Assembly (NCBI GenBank): GCA_024364805.1
Contig: CM044500.1
Span: 63,194,928-63,223,311, forward strand
From: Euprymna scolopes
Lineage: Eukaryota; Mollusca; Cephalopoda; Sepiida; Sepiolidae
Length of the DNA: 28,384 nt
Direction: 5' to 3'
A model generated the notes under the pieces. That model was not told the origin of the DNA. It worked only from the letters and a program-made list of their open reading frames with translations, and made no database searches. Shown piece by piece: positions 7,765 through 17,010 of this stretch (position 1 is the stretch's first letter; each line of letters starts with the position of its first letter). Position numbers and translations under genes: made by a program.

Positions 7765-9664
7765 CTGCACACACGCATATGCATGCCCAGATAATGCCGA
7801 GTACTCGGCTTTCATTGGTAACCGGATTTTGGAGATGCTAGTTATTGACCTAGAAGTGACATCACTGGCCAAAGAAAAGGAGAATGGAAATTCCGATTTT
7901 CGGAACGTCAATAAAATCCCCAAAAAATCAGACGCGCAACAAAGCCGCCAACCCCCAATATTTCCACCTGTATTAGAAAACACGCTATGTGATATACGTA
8001 TATCTGTACGTGATGTTGCCAAGCTAATCAAAAACCTTGATTCCAGTAAAGCAACTGGCCCTGACGGTATTCCAATTATAGTACTCAAAAAACTTCAACC
8101 TGAACTAGCGCCCATACTTACAAAACTGTTTAAACGTTGTCTTAAGGAGAATAGTTTCCCATCTCCCTGGAAAATTTCATCAGTATGCCCTGTATTTAAG
8201 AATTCAGGTGATCGTTCATCCCCCTCTCAGTACAGGCCAATAAGTCTCCTGTGCGTCATGAGTAAGTTGCTGGAATCTGTGTTAAATACAGAAGTAATCA
8301 ACCATCTCAACAAAAATAACCTTCTTAGTGACACTCAATATGGTTTCCGTTCTGCTAGATCTACAGCAGATGTGCTTATATCTCATAGGATTAGCAAATC
8401 TCTCGACGGAGGCAACCTTTTTAGGGCAATTGCTCTTGACATATCTAAGGCCTTTGATAGAGTATGGCATAAAGGTTTACTTCATAAGATCTCTAGCTAT
8501 GGTATTGCTGGAAATGTCTTCTCAATTATTAAATCATTTCTTTCTGATAGGTTCATAAGAGTAGTAGTTGAGGGGTAAAAATCAGAAGCTCACAGTATTA
8601 ATGCCGGTGTCCTTCAGGGGTCCATCCTGGGCCCAACTCTTTTCCTGATCTACATTAATGATCTTCCAAATCACATCCTTACATCATTTGTAGACATCTA
8701 TGCTGACGACACTACCATTTATGGTAGCACATCTAAGACAGTAAACGACCAAGTTCTCTCCAATTCTCTCTCCTCTGATCTTGATAGTACAATGGGGCAA
8801 GGAGTGGCTGGTTACTTTTAATGCATCTAAAACCAAGCTTCTCTCTTTACATCATCAACATTCTGATCCACATCTGGCATCAATTGAAATGAATGGCTCT
8901 CGTCTTCAGGATGCCTCAAGTTTTGACAAGCTTCTTGGCTTGACCATTACTCCTGATCTTAAATGGAACACGTACATCAAATCTGTTGCCAAGGACGCTG
9001 GAAAAATGGTGGGATCTGTTTATCTATCCGGTAGATATCTCACTGCTGATGCTATTCTCTATCTATATAAGAGCCAGGTACGTCCAAGGATGGAATACTG
9101 TTGCCACATCTGGGGAGGAGCTGCTAGAAAGGACATGGCCTGCCTTGATAGAGTTCAAAATAGACTTCGTAGCCTCGTAGGAGATGTCCTTTTCTCTTCC
9201 TTGCAACCTCTATCTCACAGAAGAGATGTTGCGAGTTTGTCTCTGATGTATCGTTATTTTCATGGAAAGTGTTCGTCTGAGCTTCAATCTATGGTCCCCC
9301 CTCGCCAAACTTTCACAAGAAACACTCGTCTAGCTGTAAACACTATCAATAATTCCCCCCACTCTTTATCTGTGCCTAAACCTAAACGTAGATTCCATGA
9401 ACAAAGCTTTTTTCTTAGAACTGCACGCCTGTGGAATTGTCTTCCGTTTTCCTGCTTTCCGGCTGACTACAATATGGTTGTCTTCAAGTCTAACGTAAAT
9501 AAATTCTTGATGAGCCGTTCCATATAAGTTATCAAATTTACCAAATTTTCATTACTAATGATTACTATATTGTCGAATTTCTACTGTACACTCTTTAACC
9601 CTTATCCTTGAGTGGCATCTTGGCCTTGATAATGTGGTGATGCCTATGTAAAAAAAAAAAAAAG
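7745..9664 (+). mobile_element. 5'-truncated LINE, Jockey/CR1 group, with poly(A) tail
   Basis: The element holds most of an ORF2 reverse transcriptase plus its C-terminal region, a short 3' UTR and a poly(A) tail (about 9651-9664). The endonuclease domain and any ORF1 are missing, as expected for 5' truncation during target-primed reverse transcription. The 3' UTR ends GTGGTGATGCCTATGT before the A run. The upstream limit is uncertain: in-frame similarity begins near 7790, while 7745 is the last upstream stop. Just two coding lesions indicate a comparatively young copy. No convincing target-site duplication was found. Confidence 0.9.
7754..9527 (+). pseudogene. LINE ORF2 reverse transcriptase, broken by one stop and one frameshift
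   Basis: The first frame (7754-8578, 274 codons; the stated start is not a true initiator) contains SSKATGPDGIP (residues 97-107), SQYRPISLL (158-166), QYGFRSARSTAD (195-206) and AIALDISKAFDRVWHKGLL (225-243), RT blocks with the first catalytic Asp. A TAA at 8576-8578 interrupts it. The same frame continues with [19 protein letters not shown] and the catalytic YADD at 8699-8710. Near 8781-8790 the reading shifts to the frame that runs to 9527, carrying [71 protein letters not shown] and FFLRTARLWNCLPFSCF. The protein would copy element RNA at a nicked target. It is inactive as it stands. Confidence 0.9.
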
Positions 9665-9829
9665 AACTAGAGACCGAACAGACGCAGGCGCGCTTACACA
9701 TTTTTCGTCGCCACCACACAACACCTACACGCCCATCTCCACCCTGTAAACCACTTGCTTATCACCGATGACAGCCAAAGTAAATTAAGTTATTTTTATA
9801 AACGTGGGTGAATCAGTTATTAAAACTGT
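9665..9829. other. No gene recognised
   Basis: Short unclassified flank of the LINE poly(A) tail. GATGACAGCCAAA near 9767 recurs near 20049, but the shared stretch is too short to define a repeat. Confidence 0.4.
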
Positions 9830-9960
9830 ATATCCGTAACGATTAGAGGGGGGGGGGGAGATGCAACGGAAAATTATATATACGTTGAATACAACAGACT
9901 GTCACTGGTATTGTTATATTAACTGACTATATAACGTGCACGTTTTTTGGTGCCGTGACC
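9830..9960 (+). mobile_element. LTR end and primer-binding-site-like scrap (LTR retrotransposon fossil)
   Basis: TGGTGCCGTGACC at 9948-9960 resembles the tRNA primer-binding sites that follow the 5' LTR in some BEL/Pao and related elements. The sequence before it has no coding content and could be the end of an LTR. No second LTR or internal genes are visible nearby, so this would be a broken remnant. Assignment is tentative. Confidence 0.3.
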
Positions 9961-10250
9961 ACATGGCACACAGTCGGAATGTAAAGAATACGTCATCCTT
10001 AAACAAGATTTAGTGACGATGTATACCTCAGCTCTGCTCAACAAACCCTTCTTTGTGTCGCTTTTTGTTCACTGAACTTCGTAGATCGAGACGGTCGTCT
10101 TAACTCGAGTATTGATCGCAAATAAAATTTATAACCTTTATAAATATATATGGAATTTTATGTTTTTTTTTTTTCAGTATTTGCAGGATTAATTAGGGGT
10201 GATACGTTACGAATATAAAGTGCACCCGTGGTAATTTTTTTATGTGCATA

Positions 10251-10268
10251 ATGGTGTGGAAACACCAT
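10251..10268. other. Short hairpin
   Basis: ATGGTGT and ACACCAT form a 7-bp stem with a 4-base loop, extended by TGC/GCA further out. No function is evident. Confidence 0.4.
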
Positions 10269-10546
10269 CTCACGCATTTATTTTGTTGTCTAATTAAATA
10301 TATATAGTTTTTTTTGCAAAATTGTCACTTTGGGAATATGGCAGAGAATATAATGATACGAGTGATGAACGTGACGAGTGATTCCTTCAAGGTGATGGTT
10401 TATGTCAAATGTAATCCTGACATGTTGGCAAACTACTGCTGGAATATAAAAAGAGAGGATGACACTAAACTCAAAAAGGTTAAAGAGGTCAAATGTTGTT
10501 AAAACTGACAGTTTTTCATTCATAAATAATAAGAAAATGCTAGCGG

Positions 10547-10571
10547 GACCTGTGGAAATTCCACAGGGGTC
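10547..10571. other. Near-palindromic hairpin
   Basis: TGTGGAA and TTCCACA pair perfectly around a single A, and the flanking ACC and GGT extend the stem past an extra G pair. It could be transcribed structure or a small palindrome. It does not resemble a known terminator context. Confidence 0.4.
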
Positions 10572-10696
10572 TCATTCATATGTGATATATTGATGTTGGC
10601 ATTCTGTTGATGTTTAGTGTAAATGGAGACGCTCTGATATTATTATAGCTTGTTTTGTTAAAACTGCAAACCTATTTATCCAAGCTAGCACAAACG

Positions 10697-10711
10697 CCTG
10701 ACAAAGTCAGG
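10697..10711. other. Short hairpin
   Basis: CCTGAC-AAA-GTCAGG is a perfect 6-bp stem with a three-base loop. It is the third short hairpin within about 460 bp. Confidence 0.4.
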
Positions 10712-10823
10712 TCGTAAAATACGCTGAAATATGATATTTTATTTCTTGCAGATTTCGTATACATTATTTTAGAGTTAATTTTCTATCGATTTTTGTATAT
10801 CATAAAGTTTCGATTTAAAAAAG

Positions 10824-10825
<2 letters not shown>

Positions 10826-10856
<31 letters not shown>
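10826..10856. repeat. (TA)n microsatellite
   Basis: About 15 TA units without interruption. Confidence 0.9.
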
Positions 10857-10857
<1 letters not shown>

Positions 10858-10900
10858 CTTGAGTTCTATTACTTGAGTTTCTTCATCCATAGTCGAAACC

Positions 10901-11025
10901 GAAACCAAAACTTATGAAGAATTCTTGATAAAATTATTTATAAAAAAACAGATGATTTAAGTGCCATCAGCTATAAGCTAAATCGAAAGCAAAACTTATG
11001 AAGAATTCTTGGTAAAATTATTTAT
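10901..11025. repeat. Direct repeat of 41 bp, 84-bp period
   Basis: 10901-10941 and 10985-11025 differ at two positions by eye (GAAACC versus GAAAGC, and GATA versus GGTA), sharing CAAAACTTATGAAGAATTCT. The high identity suggests a recent local duplication, possibly the start of a satellite. The spacer sequences do not match. Confidence 0.7.
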
Positions 11026-11188
11026 GACAAGAAATCGAAGTATATAACAATTAAACGACCCGGATGTAAACGTGACACAGAAAATAAAACACACGCTATC
11101 GTATTAATATATAGATAATTTATAGTACATGAAAACAGTGCCTAATATAGAGAAAGAAAGGTCATATTTAGCATCAGGATACTATTCT

Positions 11189-11307
11189 ATATACGGCTCA
11201 ATCACGTTGACACACCGGTTCTCGCCAGTTCATCGAAGTTAAGCAACGTTGAGTCTGGTCAGTACCAGGTGGTTGACCATTTTAGAAGGAGAGGCGCTGT
11301 ATGTACC
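11189..11307 (+). mobile_element. 5S rRNA-derived retroposon head
   Basis: The plus strand reads ATACGGCTCAATCACGTTGA, then ACACCGGTTCTCGCC, GAAGTTAAGCAACGTTGAGT, CTGGTCAGTACCAGGTGG (box C region) and GGCGCTGTATGT. This follows 5S rRNA from its 5' end to its 3' end. The body seen in the minus-strand copies is absent downstream, so this belongs to another subfamily or lost its body. Decayed relative to 5S rRNA. Confidence 0.85.
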
Positions 11308-11560
11308 GCGAGGTAAAAATATCAGGTTGGGAAACTGGCGCAGTCTATCCTTCTCGTGAGGGTAGATGGACCTCTCTTAAACCGTGGTAGGCAATCCATC
11401 TAGTGACGATAAAAATGTCCCTTTATAAGTCTTGGCGAAACATCTAGTATTTCCAGCCATTAGAATAAACGTGAGAGATTCCGAGGAATTTATTCACGTT
11501 TCACCTGCGCCTATTGGCATTGGATGATACAACAACAATAATGACAACATACTATTCTTG
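11308..11560 (+). other. Possible alternative body of the 5S-derived copy
   Basis: The 250 bp after the 5S-like head are richer in GC than the surroundings and include TAAACGTGAG...TTCACGTTT (11467-11502), which can pair. No similarity to the common 5S-SINE body is seen. It may be a different SINE body or plain flanking DNA; one copy cannot decide. Confidence 0.3.
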
Positions 11561-11562
11561 TA

Positions 11563-12436
11563 AGGATGAAACGAGAAACTTTTCGCCCTAAAAAAGACGA
11601 CATTATTCCATTACCGCTTAAAGGAAACTAATTTTCTTTTTATTGTTGCATACGATCTACTAGATGGTCAGTTGTGTACAAATCGCATGAGCGATAGGAA
11701 CCTTCTATCAAGCTTGAAAATGAAACAGTGTTCAATGAACGAGATCGGAAATGCGCCGCTATCCAACTTATGCTCTCTACCGATCCAAGTTATGACAAAA
11801 AGACCATTACAAGCACCCTCAAAACGCAAATCCGAACAGTTCAACGTTTGAGGGCACAGCTCAACAAATTTTCCGGCCATGGTTATGGTATTTGGTGTGG
11901 TTTCAAGTGCCACCTCACATCTTAGAAGTCGGCTTGACAGTCAACACCAAAGTGTACCTAGATGAGCTAAAGAGTTTAGTGACTATCTGGTGCAATGAGG
12001 TGGCCGCTGGCAGGATCTGGAAGCGGCAGTAAGACGCAGCGCCGGCTCACAAGTCCAAATAGATCCAGGCTTGGTTTCAGGAGTGCTACGACTTTGTACC
12101 CTTCTTTCAATGGCCCCTCCTCCCCCGACCTAAATCCGCTGGACTACTTCGTCGAGAACATCACCAACATGAACTCCCACAACACAAAAAAAAACAGCCT
12201 GATCGTCGCCATCCGCAGAGTATTCGCCGAAGCCCAGCTGGTGCTCGTGGGGTAGGCATGCTCCTAGTTCCGGACTCGTATAGACACGATGATTGAAGCT
12301 AAATGCAGCTACATTGAATAGATGTCAGTATTATTACATAATCAAGTAACCTGAATTGATTTTTTTTCAATAAAAGTTTTAAAATAAAGCTGTAGTGTTG
12401 TTTTCTTTAGGGCGACAAATATATTGTTCCACCCTG
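11563..12436 (+). mobile_element. Tc1/mariner-superfamily transposon, internally deleted, both ends present
   Basis: The frame at 11728-11925 gives RKCAAIQLMLSTDPSYDKKT and TLKTQIRTVQRLRAQLNKF, an N-terminal helix-turn-helix of a mariner-type transposase. Further on, SSPDLNPLDYFVENITNMNS (in 12109-12168) carries the SPDLNPLDYFVW-type block holding a catalytic Asp, followed by IVAIRRVFAEAQL and FRTRIDTMIEAKCSYIE. The Trp and adjacent residues after DYFV are missing, and other frame breaks occur. The right end (GTCGCCCTAAAG in reverse complement, then outward to TACAGGGTGGAAC) is mirrored by the left end TAAGGATGAAAC...TTTTCGCCCTAAAA at 11561-11593. TA is found at both limits. At about 874 bp it is shorter than a usual 1.3-kb element. 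Confidence 0.75.
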
Positions 12437-12479
12437 TACAGAAACAGGTCATATTGTATGAACCTTTTTTACTTGAAAT

Positions 12480-13070
12480 TTGTTGTACAGTGAAATAGGA
12501 CTAACCACCCATCCAAGCTCGTAGCTCTTTGTTATATTCTACACGAGCTTTTGCAGGTATGTTGTACTACTACGGTACTCTGTTACATAATTTTTCTGGC
12601 GGCTAATCTCCGGACCACTTTCACGACACAGTTCAGGATCTGGTGCTTTGGTCGAATTCCGCGCGGGTGTTATGTTATTCCAACTCTATTATCACATTCA
12701 GAGCTAGAGCTGCCTAAGTAAATTCTACCTTGACTTAATTCCTTGATATGCACGCCGCCAAATCTCTTAATAACGTTCATCCCCGGTGGAAGGATCCCAA
12801 TGGTTTGCTGTTTACCACCAGTATTTAAGTCTTCAGGAGGTTTCTGTTGGTCACTATTAAACTTTTGCTGCATACACCGCAGCTCAGAAGGAATTTCTCG
12901 CCTTCCGTCAGAATCGCGGTACTTTTCCGTACGGTGGGGTGATATAACACACAACTCACAACAGATGATAGGCAGCCAGAATCCACCAACGCTATCCGAT
13001 CAAACCCATCGAGTTTTACCTTTAATGTAGTTAAAAAAAATCTAATCAATTGGTTAAGCACTACCATTTT
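12480..13070 (-). mobile_element. Gypsy-like LTR-retrotransposon fossil, protease region
   Basis: The minus strand shows an aspartic-protease-like block with IALVDSG, and separately GMNVIKRFGGVHI, the type of sequence found between protease and reverse transcriptase in Gypsy (Metaviridae) polyproteins. Sequence further along the minus strand has weak resemblance to the start of the RT region. Neither LTRs nor gag, the RT core or integrase were recognised around it. It is a short, broken, old fragment with several breaks. Confidence 0.55.
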
Positions 13071-13398
13071 GATGTTTTAACATTTGGTCTAAAAATGTTG
13101 TTCAATACTTAGGATTAGGTAAAGAGGTAAAGTTTGATTTTATGTAAATATTTTTCATATAAAATAACTTCCCTACTTCTCCTTTAGCAAGATTGGTATT
13201 TTCCTGTGATTTCTTTAACTTTTAACTTCTTTTTTTTTCTTATGTCAGTTGAATGACACTAATATTATTAAACATAAAAAAAAACGAACATACTGTTCTT
13301 TGTTATTGACAGCACTACACATTAACTTAGGATCTTCTAAACAATGGATTCTCTCATATGTATATCTCTAAACTAGTTATTGTGTCTTTTAGTGATCC
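13071..13398. other. No gene recognised
   Basis: AT-rich stretch with short T and A runs. Nothing supports a gene or transposon end. Confidence 0.45.
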
Positions 13399-13683
13399 CG
13401 ATGCCTCCGTTCAGTCTCGAAAGAAAAAGGATACTTCCTGTAGGGGCAGATGTGCGTGTAATTGTGAGGCAAGGGTTACACAATCTCCAGCCACACCTTT
13501 CCTGACTTTGCATTGCTTGAGTCCAGTGGCAAGGAGAAGTCCAAGACGACTGCAAACAATGCCGAGATAAGCGGAGAGCACATACAGCACCTGGAAGTCC
13601 CAAATGGTCACTCATCTTTTACTGGCCAGGCTCATCGTTGCTTCGACGGGAACCGGTGTGTCAAACGTGATTATGCCGAATAT
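13399..13683 (-). mobile_element. 5S rRNA-derived SINE, full-body copy
   Basis: From 13683 on the minus strand: TTCGGCATAATCACG, ACACCGGTTCCCGTCGAAGC (a small deletion within the box A region relative to other copies), GAGCCTGGCCAGTAAAAGAT, GACCATTTGGGACTTCCAGG and TGCTGTATGTGCTCTCC. The shared body follows, including CTTATCTCGGCATTGT, GTCTTGGACTTCTCCTTGCC and ACTGAACGGAGGCATCG at the 3' end. About 285 bp, the same limits as 3102-3390 and 26386-26673. The apparent ORFs on both strands are shadows of this repeat. Confidence 0.9.
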
Positions 13684-13725
13684 GGGTAATCCATTTTTAA
13701 GTAATCCATTTTTAAGTGATCCATT
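13684..13725. repeat. 15-bp tandem repeat running into an assembly gap
   Basis: GTAATCCATTTTTAA occurs twice in tandem (13686-13715) and begins a third time as GTGATCCATT before the Ns. A minisatellite that the assembly could not span is the simplest reason for the gap. Confidence 0.75.
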
Positions 13726-14180
13726 NNNNNNNNNNNNNNNNNNNNNNNNNNNNNNNNNNNNNNNNNNNNNNNNNNNNNNNNNNNNNNNNNNNNNNNNNNN
13801 NNNNNNNNNNNNNNNNNNNNNNNNNNNNNNNNNNNNNNNNNNNNNNNNNNNNNNNNNNNNNNNNNNNNNNNNNNNNNNNNNNNNNNNNNNNNNNNNNNNN
13901 NNNNNNNNNNNNNNNNNNNNNNNNNNNNNNNNNNNNNNNNNNNNNNNNNNNNNNNNNNNNNNNNNNNNNNNNNNNNNNNNNNNNNNNNNNNNNNNNNNNN
14001 NNNNNNNNNNNNNNNNNNNNNNNNNNNNNNNNNNNNNNNNNNNNNNNNNNNNNNNNNNNNNNNNNNNNNNNNNNNNNNNNNNNNNNNNNNNNNNNNNNNN
14101 NNNNNNNNNNNNNNNNNNNNNNNNNNNNNNNNNNNNNNNNNNNNNNNNNNNNNNNNNNNNNNNNNNNNNNNNNNNNNNNN
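13726..14180. other. Assembly gap (455 N)
   Basis: All bases are N. Apparent open frames across it are artefacts. The true length is unknown and may exceed 455 bp if a tandem array was collapsed. Confidence 0.99.
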
Positions 14181-14654
14181 TATGACTTGGATGCCATCAT
14201 AGTTGACAAACAGATAAAAATACGATGTTTCTCAAATAAATTAAAAAAAATTTACCTCTTAGCAGTGCTTTCTTCCGGATGAAAACATATTACAAATTTT
14301 TTCACATGTCTGAATGCGCTGTATACCAAATTTCAAGTATGTAGATCAAAAACTCGTTGAGTATATAGGTCAAGCGTTGTTCTCACACACACACTCTCAC
14401 TTGATTGTTGATTTATTTATTTTTATTAGCAATTCTGTAGTATTTTTTATTCTCGCTACCTGGGCGGTCTTAAGAGAGAAATTATCTTACCTTTGTTTAC
14501 ATTTTCGTCGCCCCACATTTTGGGACGTATTATTTGTAATTATTAATTTATTATTCGGACATTTTAATTTAAATATTGTTACTCTCATAAAAGTAAGTTA
14601 TTCATTGACTTGCATGTTTTGAAGTATCACTTCTCATCAGCATGGCTAAACTTT
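14181..14654. other. Unclassified AT-rich flank of the gap
   Basis: ATACCAAATTTCAAGTATGT at 14323 followed by AGATCAAAAACTCGTTGAGT has the flavour of a retroposon 3' region, but nothing diagnostic is present. The 102-codon open stretch at 14314-14622 is a hydrophobic AT-rich frame without a recognisable domain. Confidence 0.35.
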
Positions 14655-14722
14655 GTTGACAAGGATCTAAATCGTCAGCGATCGATCAGTAGCCTGCTGT
14701 TTACCACTAGACCACGGGGACC
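14655..14722 (-). mobile_element. tRNA-derived SINE head (minus strand)
   Basis: The minus strand from 14722 reads GGTCCCCGTGGTCTAGTGGT, an acceptor stem and A box like those of Glu/Asp-type tRNAs, followed by AAACAGCAGGCTACTGATCG. The B box position has GATTTAGATCC, a decayed form of GGTTCGANTCC. Cloverleaf pairing is lost, so it is a SINE head or tRNA pseudogene. Confidence 0.55.
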
Positions 14723-14783
14723 TTATCAATTTTTATGCACGATTTTTTCGCTTTAAATGCAAGATTGTTGATTTATTCATATA

Positions 14784-15431
14784 TTAGGTTGTTCCCCGCA
14801 TGTCTAAAAAATTCGCAAACACTTGCGAAAAATTGAATTTTTATGCAATTTAAAAATTTTTTTTCTTTTTTTGCCTTTGTATTGATATAATGGTCTTTAT
14901 TTTTCTATTCCAGATCGCAATTGATAAAATTGAGCTGCTAGTTTAAATTCATTATTGCTGAAAGCGAGGTCTTTTAACCAGGATAGCGACAGAAAACATT
15001 TGTGCTGCCAAACGTGAAGGAACAGTTGCCAGTGGTACAAGCGTTTCGATTCTGACGACATGAATCTTGAAGATAACCCTTTTTCTGGACCGCTGTTGAA
15101 GTTGGATGATGGATACTTGCAAACCGGGTTAGACATTGCGCCTCTCCCGGGCACTCGAGGATTGGCTAATGGGCAATAATCAATAATTCACCAACATTTG
15201 AAGCAACTTGATTATTCGCTTAATGCTAAGGGGCTACCGATTCGAATCGTTTCTTCAAGCATGTCAAACATTCTTTGATTCGAAGCCGGCTCAATGCTAC
15301 TTTGTAGTTCGGTGGCAGAAAGTCTTGGAAAATGATGGTCTTTATTTTGAGGATTAATTTTTGTTTGTTATTACTTGGCGAGTAATATTTCAATTTTTTG
15401 TAGGTGTTTACGAACTTTTGTGACAACCTAA
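14784..15431 (+). mobile_element. mariner transposon, internally deleted, both terminal repeats present
   Basis: Both ends read TTAGGTTGT inward (14784-14792 and the complement at 15423-15431), flanked by TA. The plus strand encodes mariner transposase pieces: KREGTVASGTS, then in another frame QWYKRFDSDDMNLEDNPFSG (the WFxRFrxGDxxLxDxpRSGRP block), LDDGYLQT and HQHLKQLDYSLNA (second helix-turn-helix), and near the 3' end RWQKVLENDGLYFED, the C-terminal RWxKxvxxxGxYFe block. The catalytic core is missing between the second helix-turn-helix and the C-terminus. At 648 bp it is about half the usual 1.3 kb. It has several frame changes and cannot make transposase, but intact-looking ends could once have been moved in trans. 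Confidence 0.9.
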
Positions 15432-15451
15432 TATATTAATTTTGGAAATCA

Positions 15452-15663
15452 CTACTATGTATTGGGTACAATCTAATGATCAATGCAGTATTGAAATACG
15501 CAATCTGAATATCTTACGATCAGGCAACGCCAAGTTGAGCGCTACGACATACTGGGTACAATATAATAATCAATAGAGAATTGACTCTATAATAATGAAT
15601 ACGAAATCCGTATGAATTAAAATATATTTAAGCATATTTTATGACCGGACAACACCGGGTGGC
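15452..15663 (-). repeat. Tandem pair of the ACCCGG-signature repeat end
   Basis: Unit 1 (15452-15537) and unit 2 (15542-15663) share TACTATGTATTGGGTACAAT versus TACGACATACTGGGTACAAT, then TAATxATCAAT, ending in CAGGCAACGCCAAGTTG versus CGGACAACACCGGGTGG. The ends are the inverted form of the ACCCGGCGTTGCCCGGGT signature, so both units point to the minus strand. Diverged copies with internal length differences. Confidence 0.5.
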
Positions 15664-16164
15664 CTTCTGGTATTTTATAAATTTCTTAAATTAACCTTCC
15701 ATCTTTAAAAAAAAGGTGGGGGACAATGAGCTAATATTAGCACTAACAGACATACAAATGAACCTGCGGTCGTTAAATACACTCGCTCCTTCATTATAAA
15801 CAAATTATTTTTCCAAAAACACCACAAAAAAGAGAGAGTAGAAATAAGATTGGAATAGCCATTATTATGTTTTCATATGAAACGAAAATGTTGCAAGACA
15901 TCGCCTAAGATGAAAAGTAATAAAAGAGGGGAGGGGGGAATGGCGACAGGCGAACGCAAAAAAAAAAAAAAAATAGCAAAAAATAATTTTGTGTTTTTGC
16001 TTTATTTCACGTGCAGAACACTGACGTGAACGGTTTGCATGTTAGAGAAGAATGCGTGTGGATGGCGGATGTAAATGGCAGACGCCATGTTGTTTGTTCT
16101 AGGTAGGAAACCCACTGAACGACATGACACAATAAAATGGGTCGAACACAAGCCCTGGCAAACG
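15664..16164. other. No gene recognised
   Basis: A/T-rich with A and G homopolymers near 15930-15973. GATGGCGG...GCAGACGCCATG near 16060-16090 can pair weakly. No coding or RNA gene evidence. Confidence 0.4.
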
Positions 16165-16229
16165 AGCGGCAAGAAGAAGAAGACGAAGAAGACGAAGAGG
16201 AAGAAGAAGAAGAAGAAGAAGAAGAAGAA
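16165..16229. repeat. (GAA)n / (GAC) microsatellite
   Basis: Purine-rich GAA repeat with some GAC units. Polyglutamate and polyserine frames over it are artefacts of the repeat. Confidence 0.9.
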
Positions 16230-16534
16230 AAGGCCAAGAGATGCGGGGGAATAAATTCCGCTCGCTTTCTGTCAACTTTGCTGAGTGTCTTTGATGGGAT
16301 ATACCTACTTCGTCACAGGACTCGGAGACACATTTACTAATGAAAGTCTAGACTAAGTGTTAGCTGTAGTCGGACCGGTAGACTTTCCCGCCAACAATCA
16401 ACACGTGTCTAGGTCACGCCCTTTTATTGCTTAAGTTATCATCATATTTTTACATGTCATGCTAAAATATATCGTTAAGCAAAAAAATGGTTACAACTCA
16501 GTCCTCCAAATCAACAGAAATTAGATGATTCATG
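16230..16534. other. No gene recognised
   Basis: Mixed-composition stretch with no ORF of interest and no repeat match inside the window. Confidence 0.4.
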
Positions 16535-17010
16535 TAATTTTTTGAATTACATTTTTACCCCAAACAAGACATAGTTCCACTTTGATGTAGAGAGGCTACT
16601 ACCAGGGACATAAGTTGCAGGGATACTATGTAGGGAGTTGAGCAGCAACGTGTCTGTTCACATTATACTTGAACTTTTGCATGTCAATACAGTTGGGGAA
16701 ACAGGAACCCGGAAAGAAATTCCAAAATCTAGCAATTCAGGGGAAGAAACTAGTAGAGTGGAAAGCTTTCCTACGTCTAGGAATCTATACTGTGTAGGGG
16801 TGGGACTTTGCTGCTTGTCGGGTTTGACGGGGGTATTTACGTCGAGGGAGTACGAGGGCTTGTAGTTCGTCGGAGAATCTCCCATTAAAATACTTGTAAA
16901 ACAGCTATAGGGGTGCAATATTTCGGTGATGGAACAGAGGTTGAAGCTTAAATGACAGTTCAGGACCTATCAGGTTGGCGACTTTCTTTTGAACTCGCTC
17001 TGATATACGG
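16535..17010 (-). mobile_element. LINE 3' fragment (Jockey/CR1 group), minus strand
   Basis: The minus strand from about 17006 reads ISERVQKKVANLIGPELSFK and LQPLFHHRNIAPL, matching DRVQNRLRSLVGDVLFSS and LQPLSHRRDVASL of the LINE at 7745-9664. A shifted frame then gives SFFPRTARFWNFFPGSCF and KFKYNVNRHVAAQLPT, the conserved C-terminal blocks. The 3' UTR (reverse complement of 16540-16640) shares GCTGCTCAAC and TCTTGTTTGGGGT with 1240-1340, so these copies form one family, distinct from the fuller LINE. 5' truncated and frame-broken. Confidence 0.8.

Noticed and set aside
10314-10502. 62-codon plus-strand ORF as a small gene
   Set aside because: No recognisable motif, no promoter or splice context, and similar lengths are expected by chance. 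Kept as a low-interest finding.
13604-14282. Long ORFs of unknown residues
   Set aside because: They span the N gap.
16007-16340. Poly-Ser and poly-Glu ORFs on both strands
   Set aside because: They are the two readings of the GAA microsatellite.
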